Shown: positions 8,462-16,556 of the stretch, in pieces
Position numbering within the stretch: the first letter of the stretch is position 1
How the letters are laid out: each line of letters begins with the position of its first letter
Origin: Opitutia bacterium
GTDB taxonomy: Bacteria; Verrucomicrobiota; Verrucomicrobiia; Opitutales; Opitutaceae
DNA: 32,393 bases
Reading direction: 5' to 3'
Assembly (NCBI GenBank): GCA_947472765.1
Contig: CANJCM010000057.1
Location: 1-32,393, forward strand
Position numbers and translations under genes: made by a program
Notes under the pieces: model-generated
What the model was told of the DNA's origin: nothing
The model's database searches: none
What the model saw: only the letters and a program-made list of their open reading frames with translations

Positions 8462-8496
8462 TTCAGATCTCAGATTTCAAATCTCAGATCTCAAAT
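8462..8496. repeat. Heptanucleotide tandem array, YTCARAT x5
   Basis: Five exact-length 7-base units obey the consensus YTCARAT without exception: 8462-8468, 8469-8475, 8476-8482, 8483-8489 and 8490-8496. On the other strand the unit reads ATYTGAR, close in composition to the GATTTTN array at 6917-6951. The array is intergenic, upstream of the hybrid kinase. Confidence 0.8.
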
Positions 8497-8498
8497 GT

Positions 8499-8518
8499 GC
8501 GCGCCGCGCGCGGCGCGC
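8499..8518. repeat. 20-bp perfect GC palindrome
   Basis: GCGCGCCGCG (8499-8508) is followed at once by its reverse complement (8509-8518), giving a loopless palindrome two bases after the heptad array and 50 bases before the kinase start. It could be a regulatory site or simply GC-rich dispersed repeat sequence. Confidence 0.55.
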
Positions 8519-8568
8519 GCCGGTAAACGATTGCGCGATTTTGGCTCGCCCATACCATCGGGCGTTTC

Positions 8569-11211
8569 ATGCCCGCCCCGGCCCCACGCCCCACGCCCTA
8601 CCGGTTCCTGGCCGCGGCCATCGTGCTGGCCGGACTGGTCGCGGCGGCGATCTGGCACCAGCGCGGCTGGTCGGAGGAGACGAGGCAGGCGGAGGCCGAG
8701 CTGGCACGTCGCGCCCTCCTGCAACACGCCGTCGCGAAGGAGATTCTTCACTCCTACGAGGACGCGCTCACGGCCCTGACATCCCTGTTCATCCGCGAAG
8801 GTCCGGTGACCCGCCCGGAGTTCGTGCACGCGACCGCCCGGATTCGCGAGCGGCTGGCCGGCGCGCAGGCGGTTGAGTGGGTGCCACTCGTGACGGCGGC
8901 CGAGCGGCGTGCCGTGGAGGCGGCGGGGCGCGAGGCTTATGCGCCGCTGGCCTTCAACTTCGTCGATTTCGACGTGCGGGGGCTGCCCTATCGCGCGGAA
9001 ACGCGGCCCTTCTACTATCCGGTCTGTCACGTGGACCCGCTGGAGGGTAACGAAATCGCCCTTGGTTATGACCTCGCCGCGGGAAACCGCCGGCCGTTTC
9101 TCGACCAGGCCCGCGCCACGGAACGCCTGGTCGTGACGCGGCCGCTTTCGCTCGTCCAGGACCACAATGGCGCGGCGGCGGTCATCATGATCGTCCCGGT
9201 CTTCCGCCCGGCCCGCGGCGCCGCGCCCGCGGCGGACCCGTTCGTGGGGTTTGTGCTCGGTGTATTCCGGGTAAGGGAAATTCTCGCCTCGCTCGATCTG
9301 GGGCAGTCGGATCCGATGCTCGATCTGCTCGTCGTCGATCGGGCGGAGAGCGATCCGGCGCGACGCTCGCTCTTTCTTCGAACGGAAAAAATTGCCGGCG
9401 CCGATACTCCGCTGCCAGCCGAGGCGGAGTTTCGCCATGGCCGTCCGGTGGTCGAGCAGTCGCTGTCGTTCGGTGGACTCGAATGGCACCTCGTCTACCG
9501 GCCGCGAGCGACCTGGCTCGCAGAGCAGCATACCTACCATCCCGCGATTCGCTCCGGCAGCGTCGTGCTGCTGACGGGCCTGATGGCGGGGTTGGTCTGG
9601 GTTCTCGGGCGCCGCACCGAGACGATCCGGCGCGAAGTGGCCGAACGCACGGCGGAACTGGGGGAGAGCCGGCGGCAGCTCGCGGGACTCTTGCATGCGC
9701 TGCCGGGCATGGCGTTCCGCTGCAAACTGGAGCCCGAAACGACGCTCACGTTTGTAAGCGAAGGCGCGCGGGATCTGCTGGGCTGGTCGATGGAGGAACT
9801 GCTCTCCGGCCGGTGGCATTTTCGCGACCTGATTCATCCGGATGACCTCCCCGGATTGCGGGAGGCGACGCGGCAGGCGCTCCGCGATCGCACCGAACTG
9901 GAGCACGAGTATCGCGTGAAGACCCGCTCGGGCGAAGAGAAGTGGGTGCTCTGTCGCGGCCACGGGATTTACGAGGACGACGGTGGCTTCAGCTCCTTCG
10001 AAGGCCTCGCGATCGACATCACGGCCCGCAAGCGGGCCGAGCAGGCGCGGCTCGAGCTCGAGCGCAAACTCCTCGAGGGCCAGAAACTCGAGAGCCTCGG
10101 CCTCCTCGCCGGTGGCATCGCCCATGATTTCAACAATCTCCTCAGCACGATCCTGGGCAACGCCAACATCCTGCGGGCGAGCGGGACCGTCTCCGGTCCC
10201 GCGGCAAACCAGGTGGGCGCCATCGAGACAGCCTCGCTGCGCGCGGCGGAGCTCTGCCGCCAGATGCTCGCCTACGCGGGCAAGGGCCGGCTCGTCGTCG
10301 AGCCGATGGATCTCACGGCCCTGATTCAAGAACTGCTGCCGCTGCTGGAGATTTCGATCGCGCGGCAGGCGACGCTCCGCCGCCAGCTCGCGATCGATCT
10401 GCCGGCGGTGATGGCGGATGGCACCCAGTTGCGGCAGATTGTCATGAACCTCGTCATCAATGCCGCCGATGCCATCGGGGAACGAGGCGGCGAGATCATT
10501 TTGACGACGGGCATGATGTCGGCGGACGAGGCCGTGCTCGCCGAATGCATCGCGGGGGACGGCCGGCGGGCCGGGCAGTATGTCTTCCTCGAGGTCCGCG
10601 ATACCGGCACGGGCATGACGCCCGAGGTCATGGCGCGAATTTTTGATCCCTTCTTCACCACGAAATTCGCGGGCCGTGGACTCGGTCTCGCGGCCGTGCT
10701 CGGAATCGTGCGTGGGCACGAGGGGGCGCTGCGCGTGGCGAGCGTGCCGGGCGAGGGATCGACTTTCCGGCTCCTGCTTCCGCCCGCGGGTCACACGCTC
10801 CCCCCGCCGAAGCCGTCGGACTCCGGTTCGTCCTTTCGCTGGAGGCGGGCGGGCCCGGTGTTGGTGATTGAGGACGTGGAGTCGGTCCGGATCGTCATCA
10901 TGGATCTGCTCAAGTCCGTTGGACTCACGCCGACGGGTGTGACCAGCGGGCCGGAGGGGGTCGCCCTCTACCGGGAACAGCAGCCGAGTTTCGACCTCGT
11001 GGTGATTGACCTGCTGATGCCCGGGATGAGCGGTGAGCAGACGTTGCAGGCGCTGCGGACCCTCAACCCGCGGGTGCCGGTCCTGCTGGTCAGCGGCTAC
11101 ACCCAGGACGACGTCCTCGGCCGCGTCGACTCGACCGGCCCGACGGGATTTCTGTCCAAGCCATTTACGCGTGAGGCCTTCGAGCGGAAACTGAAGGAAT
11201 TGCTCGGCTGA
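8569..11211 (+). CDS. Hybrid sensor histidine kinase (CHASE-PAS-HisKA-HATPase-REC)
   Basis: The 880-residue membrane sensor has a first membrane segment at about residues 12-29 and a periplasmic CHASE domain (to about 300; it includes EWVPLV and RPFYYPVCHV). A second membrane segment lies at 328-347 and a PAS_3 fold at 369-485 (LGWSMEELLSG). The phosphoacceptor box GGIAHDFNNLL has His519. The ATPase N-box is NLVINAADAIG, with later DTGTGM and GRGLGLAAV boxes. The C-terminal receiver starts near 763, with phospho-Asp814 (IDLLMPGMSG) and Lys864 (LSKPF). CHASE domains sense small extracellular ligands, but the ligand here is unknown. No separate response regulator or DNA-binding output gene is adjacent, so the target is remote. 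ATG 8569 gives a proper N-terminal membrane anchor. Confidence 0.95.
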   Translation: MPAPAPRPTPYRFLAAAIVLAGLVAAAIWHQRGWSEETRQAEAELARRALLQHAVAKEILHSYEDALTALTSLFIREGPVTRPEFVHATARIRERLAGAQAVEWVPLVTAAERRAVEAAGREAYAPLAFNFVDFDVRGLPYRAETRPFYYPVCHVDPLEGNEIALGYDLAAGNRRPFLDQARATERLVVTRPLSLVQDHNGAAAVIMIVPVFRPARGAAPAADPFVGFVLGVFRVREILASLDLGQSDPMLDLLVVDRAESDPARRSLFLRTEKIAGADTPLPAEAEFRHGRPVVEQSLSFGGLEWHLVYRPRATWLAEQHTYHPAIRSGSVVLLTGLMAGLVWVLGRRTETIRREVAERTAELGESRRQLAGLLHALPGMAFRCKLEPETTLTFVSEGARDLLGWSMEELLSGRWHFRDLIHPDDLPGLREATRQALRDRTELEHEYRVKTRSGEEKWVLCRGHGIYEDDGGFSSFEGLAIDITARKRAEQARLELERKLLEGQKLESLGLLAGGIAHDFNNLLSTILGNANILRASGTVSGPAANQVGAIETASLRAAELCRQMLAYAGKGRLVVEPMDLTALIQELLPLLEISIARQATLRRQLAIDLPAVMADGTQLRQIVMNLVINAADAIGERGGEIILTTGMMSADEAVLAECIAGDGRRAGQYVFLEVRDTGTGMTPEVMARIFDPFFTTKFAGRGLGLAAVLGIVRGHEGALRVASVPGEGSTFRLLLPPAGHTLPPPKPSDSGSSFRWRRAGPVLVIEDVESVRIVIMDLLKSVGLTPTGVTSGPEGVALYREQQPSFDLVVIDLLMPGMSGEQTLQALRTLNPRVPVLLVSGYTQDDVLGRVDSTGPTGFLSKPFTREAFERKLKELLG

Positions 11212-11279
11212 ATAAATGTCCGGCTCGGCCGCAAAAACCTAGCGTACCGCGCCCAACTTGCTTTCGTCGTCCCTCTGCC

Positions 11280-12620
11280 GTGTCTTCCGCCGACTCCCGC
11301 CCCGTCGATCCGAGCCCTGTCCCGCGCCCCCTTTCGCTTGGGGTCATCTTCCTCACGCTGTACATCGACCTGATCGGGTTCTCGATCATCTTCCCGCTGG
11401 GGCCGGACCTGTTGGGCCACTACCTGCAGGCCGAGGGACACACCGGTTTGCTCGGATGGCTGCTCGCCCAAACGGATGCGGTGGCGAATGCGCTGGGCCG
11501 GGATCGCAATTTCGCGGCCGTGCTCTTCGGCGGCGTGCTGCTGTCGATCTTCTCGATCCTCCAGTTTATCTTTGCGCCACTCTGGGGCGCGTTCAGCGAC
11601 CGGCATGGTCGCCGCGGGGTGCTGCGCTGGACCGTGGCCGGCACCGGACTCGGCTACCTGATCTGGGCCTGCAGCGGTTCGTTCTGGTTGTTCTTCCTCT
11701 CGCGCATCGTGAGCGGAGCCTTCAGCGGCAATCTTTCGGTCGCGACGGCGGCCGTGGCGGATGTCACCAGCCGTGCCGAAAGATCCAAGGCCATGGGGCT
11801 GGTCGGGGCCGCCTTCGGTCTCGGCCTGGTGACCGGCCCGGCCATCGGGGGTCTGACCGCGCGCTTCAACCTGCTGACCGATTATCCGGAATTCGCGCGT
11901 TTCGGGATCAACCCGTTCTCGGTTCCCGCGCTGATCGCGTTTGCGATGTGCGTGCTGAACCTCGTGTGGATCACGGCGCGCTTCAAGGAGACGCTCACGC
12001 CGGCGATGCGCGCCGAGGCCCGCGAACCCCGGCTGCGCAATCCGGTGCGGGCGATCCTGTCGCTCGACAATCCCGCCGTCCGGCGGGCGAACGCGGTCGC
12101 CTTCGTCTTCGCCCTCGCGTTCGTCGCGATGGAATCCTCGCTCACCTTCCTCGGGGCGGAGCGCTTCGGCTATACGGCGCGCGAGAATACGCGGCTCATG
12201 GTGTTCCTCGGCATTTGTTCGATCGTCACGCAGGGTTATGTCGTGCGGAAGCTCCTGAAAACCGTGGACGAAATCCGCGTGCTGCAAGGCGGACTCGTGG
12301 CCTCGATCGCCGGCCTCCTCTGCATCGGACTCGCGGCGCAACCCTGGCTGCTTTACGTCGGGCTCGGGTTGCTGGCGCTCGGGGCCGGTCTCGTCAACCC
12401 GTCGACCACGGGCCTGATTTCGCTCTATGCCAGCCCGGCCGAACAGGGCCTTGTGCTCGGGATTTTCCGCTCGCTCGGTTCGCTGGCGCGGGCGATTACC
12501 CCGATTGTCGCCGGCGCGGTCTTCTGGCTGTTTGGATCGACCAGTGTCTTCGTCGGCGGCGCGGCGCTGGCCTTGGTGGCCTGGATTCTGGGCGCGCGTT
12601 TGCCGAAGCCGGTGAAATGA
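11280..12620 (+). CDS. MFS transporter, TetA-like (DHA1) family
   Basis: The 446-residue inner-membrane carrier shows about 12 hydrophobic segments. It has the MFS loop-2/3 motif GAFSDRHGRRGVL and a TetA-like first helix (LGVIFLTLYIDLIGFSIIFP). Such proteins are proton-driven drug or metabolite exporters; the substrate cannot be read from sequence. An unusually long loop between the first two helices (about residues 45-75) is a variation. The start is GTG at 11280, the only codon just before the conserved first helix. Its stop overlaps the next gene's ATG (ATGA at 12617-12620), so the carrier and the lipoprotein protease are probably co-expressed. Confidence 0.93.
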   Translation: MSSADSRPVDPSPVPRPLSLGVIFLTLYIDLIGFSIIFPLGPDLLGHYLQAEGHTGLLGWLLAQTDAVANALGRDRNFAAVLFGGVLLSIFSILQFIFAPLWGAFSDRHGRRGVLRWTVAGTGLGYLIWACSGSFWLFFLSRIVSGAFSGNLSVATAAVADVTSRAERSKAMGLVGAAFGLGLVTGPAIGGLTARFNLLTDYPEFARFGINPFSVPALIAFAMCVLNLVWITARFKETLTPAMRAEAREPRLRNPVRAILSLDNPAVRRANAVAFVFALAFVAMESSLTFLGAERFGYTARENTRLMVFLGICSIVTQGYVVRKLLKTVDEIRVLQGGLVASIAGLLCIGLAAQPWLLYVGLGLLALGAGLVNPSTTGLISLYASPAEQGLVLGIFRSLGSLARAITPIVAGAVFWLFGSTSVFVGGAALALVAWILGARLPKPVK

Positions 12621-13876
12621 AGTGGTGCGGTCGAGGATCAGGCGCGGCGCACCGCGCGAAGACTGGGGCGGAGCGCCGCCGGCGCCCGCGGGGGCTCACC
12701 GTTATTTGCCTGTGGGCGACGCTGCTGGTTACCGGCTGTTCCGTGCTGCCGTTCCACCGCGAACCCCCGCGACCGGGCCGCACGACCCTGGGTTCACCCC
12801 TGATCATCCTCCCGGCCGAGACAGTCGGAAACTATCTGATCGTCGAGGCGAAGTGGGACCGCGAGGGACCGTATCGATTTCTCGTGGACACCGGCACCTC
12901 GATCACGCTCGTCACGCCCGCGCTCGCCCGCCGGTACCCGGGGCGGACGGCACCGCCCAGCACGGCGCCGCGCGTTCCGGTCAAGGGCGCGAACGGGGAG
13001 ATGACGGAGCTGCCGGCGACGAGTCTGCGGCGCCTCGAGCTGGGGGCGGCCCGCTTCGACGAGGTCCCGGCGCTGATCTACGACTGCGCGCCCTTGTCCG
13101 CGCACCTGGGGATAAAGATCGACGGCGTGCTGGGTTTTCCGCTCTTCCGGGAAACACTGCTCACACTCGACTATCCCGGTAAGCGCGTGTTGCTCCAGCC
13201 CGCGAGCTCCCATGCGCTTGTGCCGGGCACGGTCATCGGCTTCGACGATCAGAGCAAGGTGCCGCTGATTCAGGTCCGGCTCGGCCAGCGGACGTTCGCC
13301 GCGCTAATCGATTCGGGCAGCGACTCCACGTTCAGCCTGAACCCCGTGGGACTTTCCCCGCAGTTTGCGGAGCCGCCGCGGCTGGGAGCGACCGTTGGCA
13401 CGATCACGGCGGGCGACCGGGTGGAACGCCTGGGCCGGCTCGCCGAGCCGATTGCGCTCGGCACTCAAATCTTCGAGCAGCCGATCGTCGATCTGACGGA
13501 TGAGCTCTCCGCCGTCGGTGGTGGCATGCTCCGGCACTTTGCGGTGACCTTCGATCAGGAGCACAACCGGGTGACCTTCCATCGGGAATCGCGCGAGTCG
13601 ATCGCCACCCCGGCCCGGCGCAGCGCGGGCGTGAGCTTCAGCAAGACGCCCGCGTATTGGAAAATCGCCGGCGTGATCCCCGGATCGCCCGCCGAGGGAG
13701 CGGGCATTCGCGCGGGTGAACTCGTGACTCGAATCAACGGCGAGAGTGTCGCGCGCTGGGACTTGCGGCGCTACGAGGAACTCGTGGCCAAGGCGGACGA
13801 GCTTTCCCTGACCTTCCTCAACGGCGCCGCCGAGACGGAGCCGAAACGAGTGCGGATCTTCGAACTGGTTCCATGA
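12617..13876 (+). CDS. Lipoprotein aspartyl protease with C-terminal PDZ domain
   Basis: The 419-residue protein has a lipobox (LLVTGC) after a hydrophobic stretch, so it is expected as an acylated envelope lipoprotein. The basic n-region is long (about 27 residues), and the real start may be further in. It carries two retropepsin-like catalytic motifs: FLVDTGTS with Asp91 and LIDSGSD with Asp232. Thus both lobes of a pepsin-like pair are within one chain. A PDZ module (about residues 340-405, with AGVIPGSPAEGAGIRAGE) follows and probably binds substrate C-termini. This architecture is known among bacterial aspartyl proteases. It overlaps the MFS gene by four bases, and convergent transcription meets it 14 bases further on. 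The substrates are unknown. Confidence 0.88.
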   Translation: MKWCGRGSGAAHRAKTGAERRRRPRGLTVICLWATLLVTGCSVLPFHREPPRPGRTTLGSPLIILPAETVGNYLIVEAKWDREGPYRFLVDTGTSITLVTPALARRYPGRTAPPSTAPRVPVKGANGEMTELPATSLRRLELGAARFDEVPALIYDCAPLSAHLGIKIDGVLGFPLFRETLLTLDYPGKRVLLQPASSHALVPGTVIGFDDQSKVPLIQVRLGQRTFAALIDSGSDSTFSLNPVGLSPQFAEPPRLGATVGTITAGDRVERLGRLAEPIALGTQIFEQPIVDLTDELSAVGGGMLRHFAVTFDQEHNRVTFHRESRESIATPARRSAGVSFSKTPAYWKIAGVIPGSPAEGAGIRAGELVTRINGESVARWDLRRYEELVAKADELSLTFLNGAAETEPKRVRIFELVP

Positions 13877-13890
13877 AACCGCCGGGCCGC

Positions 13891-15408
13891 TCAGGCGCCA
13901 CTGGGCATCACGAAGAGCAGAACGGCGAGGAAGTGGCAGGTGCTGCCTCCCAGGACGGCCGTGTGCCAGAAGGCGTGGTGATACCGGAGCTGCCGCCAGC
14001 GATAGAAAACCATGCCGGCTGCGTAGCAGACGAGACCGCCGCACAGCAGCCAGAGCCCGGAATTCGGCAGCGTGGCGAAAATAGGTTTCAACGTCACCAC
14101 GATCAACCACCCCGCGGCAAGGCAGGCCACGGGAGCGGCGAACCGATGCCGGCCGGAGAAGAAGAGCTTGAACACGGCCGCGGCGATGCAGAGTCCCCAG
14201 ACCGCGCCGAAAAGGGTCCACGCCCAGGGTCCACGCAGGTGCGTGACCAAAAAGGGCGTGTAGGTGCCGGCCACGACCAGGAAGATGGCGGCATGGCCGA
14301 GCCGGCGGAAGAGCAGCCGGCGGCGCTGGCTGTGGGACAGGTGATAGAGCGTCGAAGCCGTGTAGAGAGTCAGCAGCGTCAGCCCGAACACCGTGAAACT
14401 GACAACATGCCAGGCATCGCCGCGGACACTCGCGAGGAGGATGAGCAACGCCAGGCCCACCGCGCTGGCGACCGCTCCGAAACCGTGGGTCACCCAGTTC
14501 GCAATTTCCTCGCCCCGGCTGAAGCGCGGGGTGCCGACGGCAATCGGATCCTTCGCCGCTGATTCGCGGCGGCGTTCCTGGATGGCTTCCAAGGCAAGGC
14601 GATCCAGCCAGCGGATAAATCCGACCGGCCGCGGCGCGACAAAGTTCTCCGCACGCCATTCCTCACCGTCGGCGTAAATGGTACGGGGCATGATGCAGGT
14701 GCCAAACACCCAGTCCGCAACCGGGAGTCCGAGGAATCCAGAGACGGCCTCGTTGCAATCGATCACGGCGTGGTGACGCAGGTGAAAGCTGTAGATCATC
14801 CGCCAGAATCCGCCCCAGATGCGGTGCTCCATCAGCGGCAGCCAGATGTCGAGGGTCCAGTGGTTGATCGCGTGCCAGACCTCGTAGATCGTCAGCGAGA
14901 CGGCGACCGTGAGGAATCCCACCGCCACCCACGGTAGCGAAGGCACCAGCCAGTTCAGCACCACAAGCAGGGGCAGCACGAACAGCGCGAAACCGATCAT
15001 CGCGTACCACGGGAAGAAGGAACCTTCCTTCTGCTCCGGCCCGAGGATCGGGAATTTGTTCTCCACGACCATGATCCGGCGCCCGTCGCGCATCGTGCCG
15101 CGGCCGATCCGGGTCAGCGCGTGATGGAGGGTGTGCTGGCGATAGAGGCGGCCGAGTCCGGGAATCGCGGGGAGATGGAGGATGTAGCGGTGAAAGAAGA
15201 ACTCCATGAAGCACGTCACCATGCTCAGGCTGAGAAATACCGTGACCGCCTTCCACCACGGGGCCGAGAACTGGGCGTCCCAGACGTTCGGGGCCGCGAA
15301 GCGGAGGCCCGCGAACAGCACCGCGAGGCTGAGCAGGACCGTGAGCGCGAACAGCGGCAGCGAAAATTCCTCTTCCTTGGCCTGACGGGCGTGAGCGGAT
15401 TCGGACAT
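13891..15408 (-). CDS. Fatty-acid-hydroxylase-like / PAQR (hemolysin III) fusion membrane protein
   Basis: The 505-residue polytopic protein joins two membrane-enzyme families. Residues 1-260 hold the di-iron His clusters of the fatty acid hydroxylase superfamily: HRYILH (73-78), HTLHH (92-96), HAINH (179-183) and HLRHH (209-213). Residues 300-505 are a seven-span PAQR/HlyIII domain with EEIANWVTHGFG, STLYH (Ser352, His356), VAGTYTP and WHTAVLGGSTCHF (His482, His492). The His ligands of the PAQR zinc are present. The conserved Asp of the LDH/FDH motif is Gly371 (RRLGHAAIF), a one-base change from GAC to GGC. ATG 15408 gives a hydrophilic cytoplasmic start. The likely combined role is modification and hydrolysis of membrane lipids; the substrate is unknown. 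Annotation pipelines may name it only hemolysin III. Confidence 0.85.
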   Translation of the reverse strand: MSESAHARQAKEEEFSLPLFALTVLLSLAVLFAGLRFAAPNVWDAQFSAPWWKAVTVFLSLSMVTCFMEFFFHRYILHLPAIPGLGRLYRQHTLHHALTRIGRGTMRDGRRIMVVENKFPILGPEQKEGSFFPWYAMIGFALFVLPLLVVLNWLVPSLPWVAVGFLTVAVSLTIYEVWHAINHWTLDIWLPLMEHRIWGGFWRMIYSFHLRHHAVIDCNEAVSGFLGLPVADWVFGTCIMPRTIYADGEEWRAENFVAPRPVGFIRWLDRLALEAIQERRRESAAKDPIAVGTPRFSRGEEIANWVTHGFGAVASAVGLALLILLASVRGDAWHVVSFTVFGLTLLTLYTASTLYHLSHSQRRRLLFRRLGHAAIFLVVAGTYTPFLVTHLRGPWAWTLFGAVWGLCIAAAVFKLFFSGRHRFAAPVACLAAGWLIVVTLKPIFATLPNSGLWLLCGGLVCYAAGMVFYRWRQLRYHHAFWHTAVLGGSTCHFLAVLLFVMPSGA

Positions 15409-15710
15409 GATAATGGGTGGTTGTACCACGCCAGAAATGAGCCGGCGGCCGACTTGGGGCACCGGCTCCTGACCAGCTGGAAACGTCAGAAAACGTGCGG
15501 GCCTTTTCAGGCCTAGTCCACCTGCAATTCGAAAATAAATCGGGGTTGGCGTCGCCTGATCTGCGGCCCCGAGCGGTCGCCATACTTCAGATACTCTCCT
15601 GACCGGGACTCGCCGCCTGCGGTCGCTGCGCCGAAAGAGGAATCAATTCCCCGAGAGCCGGCACGTCGGCGGGTAGGGCGAGACGGAAGTGAAGCCCCAT
15701 ACTCGCAGGA
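15409..15710. other. Intergenic region without recognisable gene
   Basis: This 302-base gap lies between two minus-strand genes and should contain the promoter of the hydroxylase-PAQR gene. Two AAACGT hexamers start exactly 10 bases apart (15481 and 15491), about 75 bases before that start codon, and could be an operator. A small 5-bp hairpin lies at 15500-15513. No reading frame, RNA gene or riboswitch could be recognised. Confidence 0.5.
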
Positions 15711-16523
15711 TCACGGGCTGTTCAGGAGGCGCTTGTAAAAGAGCACCGTCGGATGCGGTTCCCCTTCGGGGTCCAGCGCGTAGTCCGGAATCTCGCCACC
15801 CACCTGCCATCCCATCTTGCGATACATCGTGTCGGCGGGGCGACCCGGTTCCGTGTCGAGCACGAGCAGCGAGCGCCGGTCGGCTTGCGCCTCGCTCTCG
15901 ACGGCCTGCATCAAGCGGGCGCCGAGTCCCTGGCGCCGGGCCGACGTGTGCACGAGGAGCTTTTGCACTTCCGCGCGGTGTCGGCCGTTGGGCTTTGTGC
16001 AGAGGTCCAGCTGCACGCTCCCGATCACCACGCCGTCCTTTCGACTGACGAGCAGGATGCGGGAGCCGTCGGCCACCTGCGCGATGACACCGCGCCAGAA
16101 TTTCTCCGCGACGCCGTCGGACAACGGCAGCACGAACCCTACCGACGCTCCTCCGCTGACCGCGTCACGGAGCAGTGCGATCAGATCCGGTAGCAACGTG
16201 AGCGCTTCCGCCGCGGTGAGTCGTTCGATGCCCGCGGGTGCGGTTTGGGGTGCAGTCGCCGTCGACTTGTTGGCTGGCGGAACGCGACAGGGATTGTCCC
16301 GGCGGACGCGAACCGTCGAGGCGGGGTTGCGGACGAGCTTGGCTGCGGACCGGATCGGTCGCCGCGTCAGTTCGCCGCCGCAGTTGGGACAAATGAATCC
16401 GAGCGGAACCGTGGCGCAGGCCAGGCAGAACGTGCACTCGAAGGTGCAGATGAACGCATCCGGCGCCTCGGGCGGCAGATCCCGATCGCAGCATTCGCAG
16501 TTGGGCCGGAGTTCGAGTGCCAT
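15711..16523 (-). CDS. DUF1272 zinc-finger / GNAT N-acetyltransferase fusion
   Basis: Residues 1-55 of this 270-residue protein are a DUF1272 domain, a small cysteine-rich module: CECC at 9-12, then C26, C30, C33, C36, and CPNC at 45-48, with ELRPNCECCDRDLPP at the start. Nine cysteines suggest bound zinc. DUF1272 proteins normally stand alone at 70-90 residues. After a Pro/Ala linker, residues 105-270 form a GNAT acetyltransferase with QKLLVHTSARRQGLG and the acetyl-CoA pyrophosphate-binding R/Q-x-x-G-x-G loop. It transfers acetyl from acetyl-CoA to an amine of unknown identity. The gene is on the minus strand, 34 bases downstream of the rRNA methyltransferase gene, and may share its transcript. 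Confidence 0.85.
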   Translation of the reverse strand: MALELRPNCECCDRDLPPEAPDAFICTFECTFCLACATVPLGFICPNCGGELTRRPIRSAAKLVRNPASTVRVRRDNPCRVPPANKSTATAPQTAPAGIERLTAAEALTLLPDLIALLRDAVSGGASVGFVLPLSDGVAEKFWRGVIAQVADGSRILLVSRKDGVVIGSVQLDLCTKPNGRHRAEVQKLLVHTSARRQGLGARLMQAVESEAQADRRSLLVLDTEPGRPADTMYRKMGWQVGGEIPDYALDPEGEPHPTVLFYKRLLNSP

Positions 16524-16556
16524 GGCCGGAGGCGCCAGTGCGGGTGGGACGGGTGG

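Noticed and set aside
8461-8496. Regular repeats that might be a CRISPR array
   Set aside because: The units are 7 bases with no spacers; it is a simple tandem array, and no cas gene is present.
11258-12616. Upstream extension of the aspartyl protease frame through the MFS gene
   Set aside because: It is a shadow of the MFS gene; the protease has its own lipoprotein signal at its ATG at 12617.
15409-15710. Possible riboswitch or tRNA in the longer intergenic gap
   Set aside because: No conserved riboswitch core, cloverleaf or T-loop sequence could be found.
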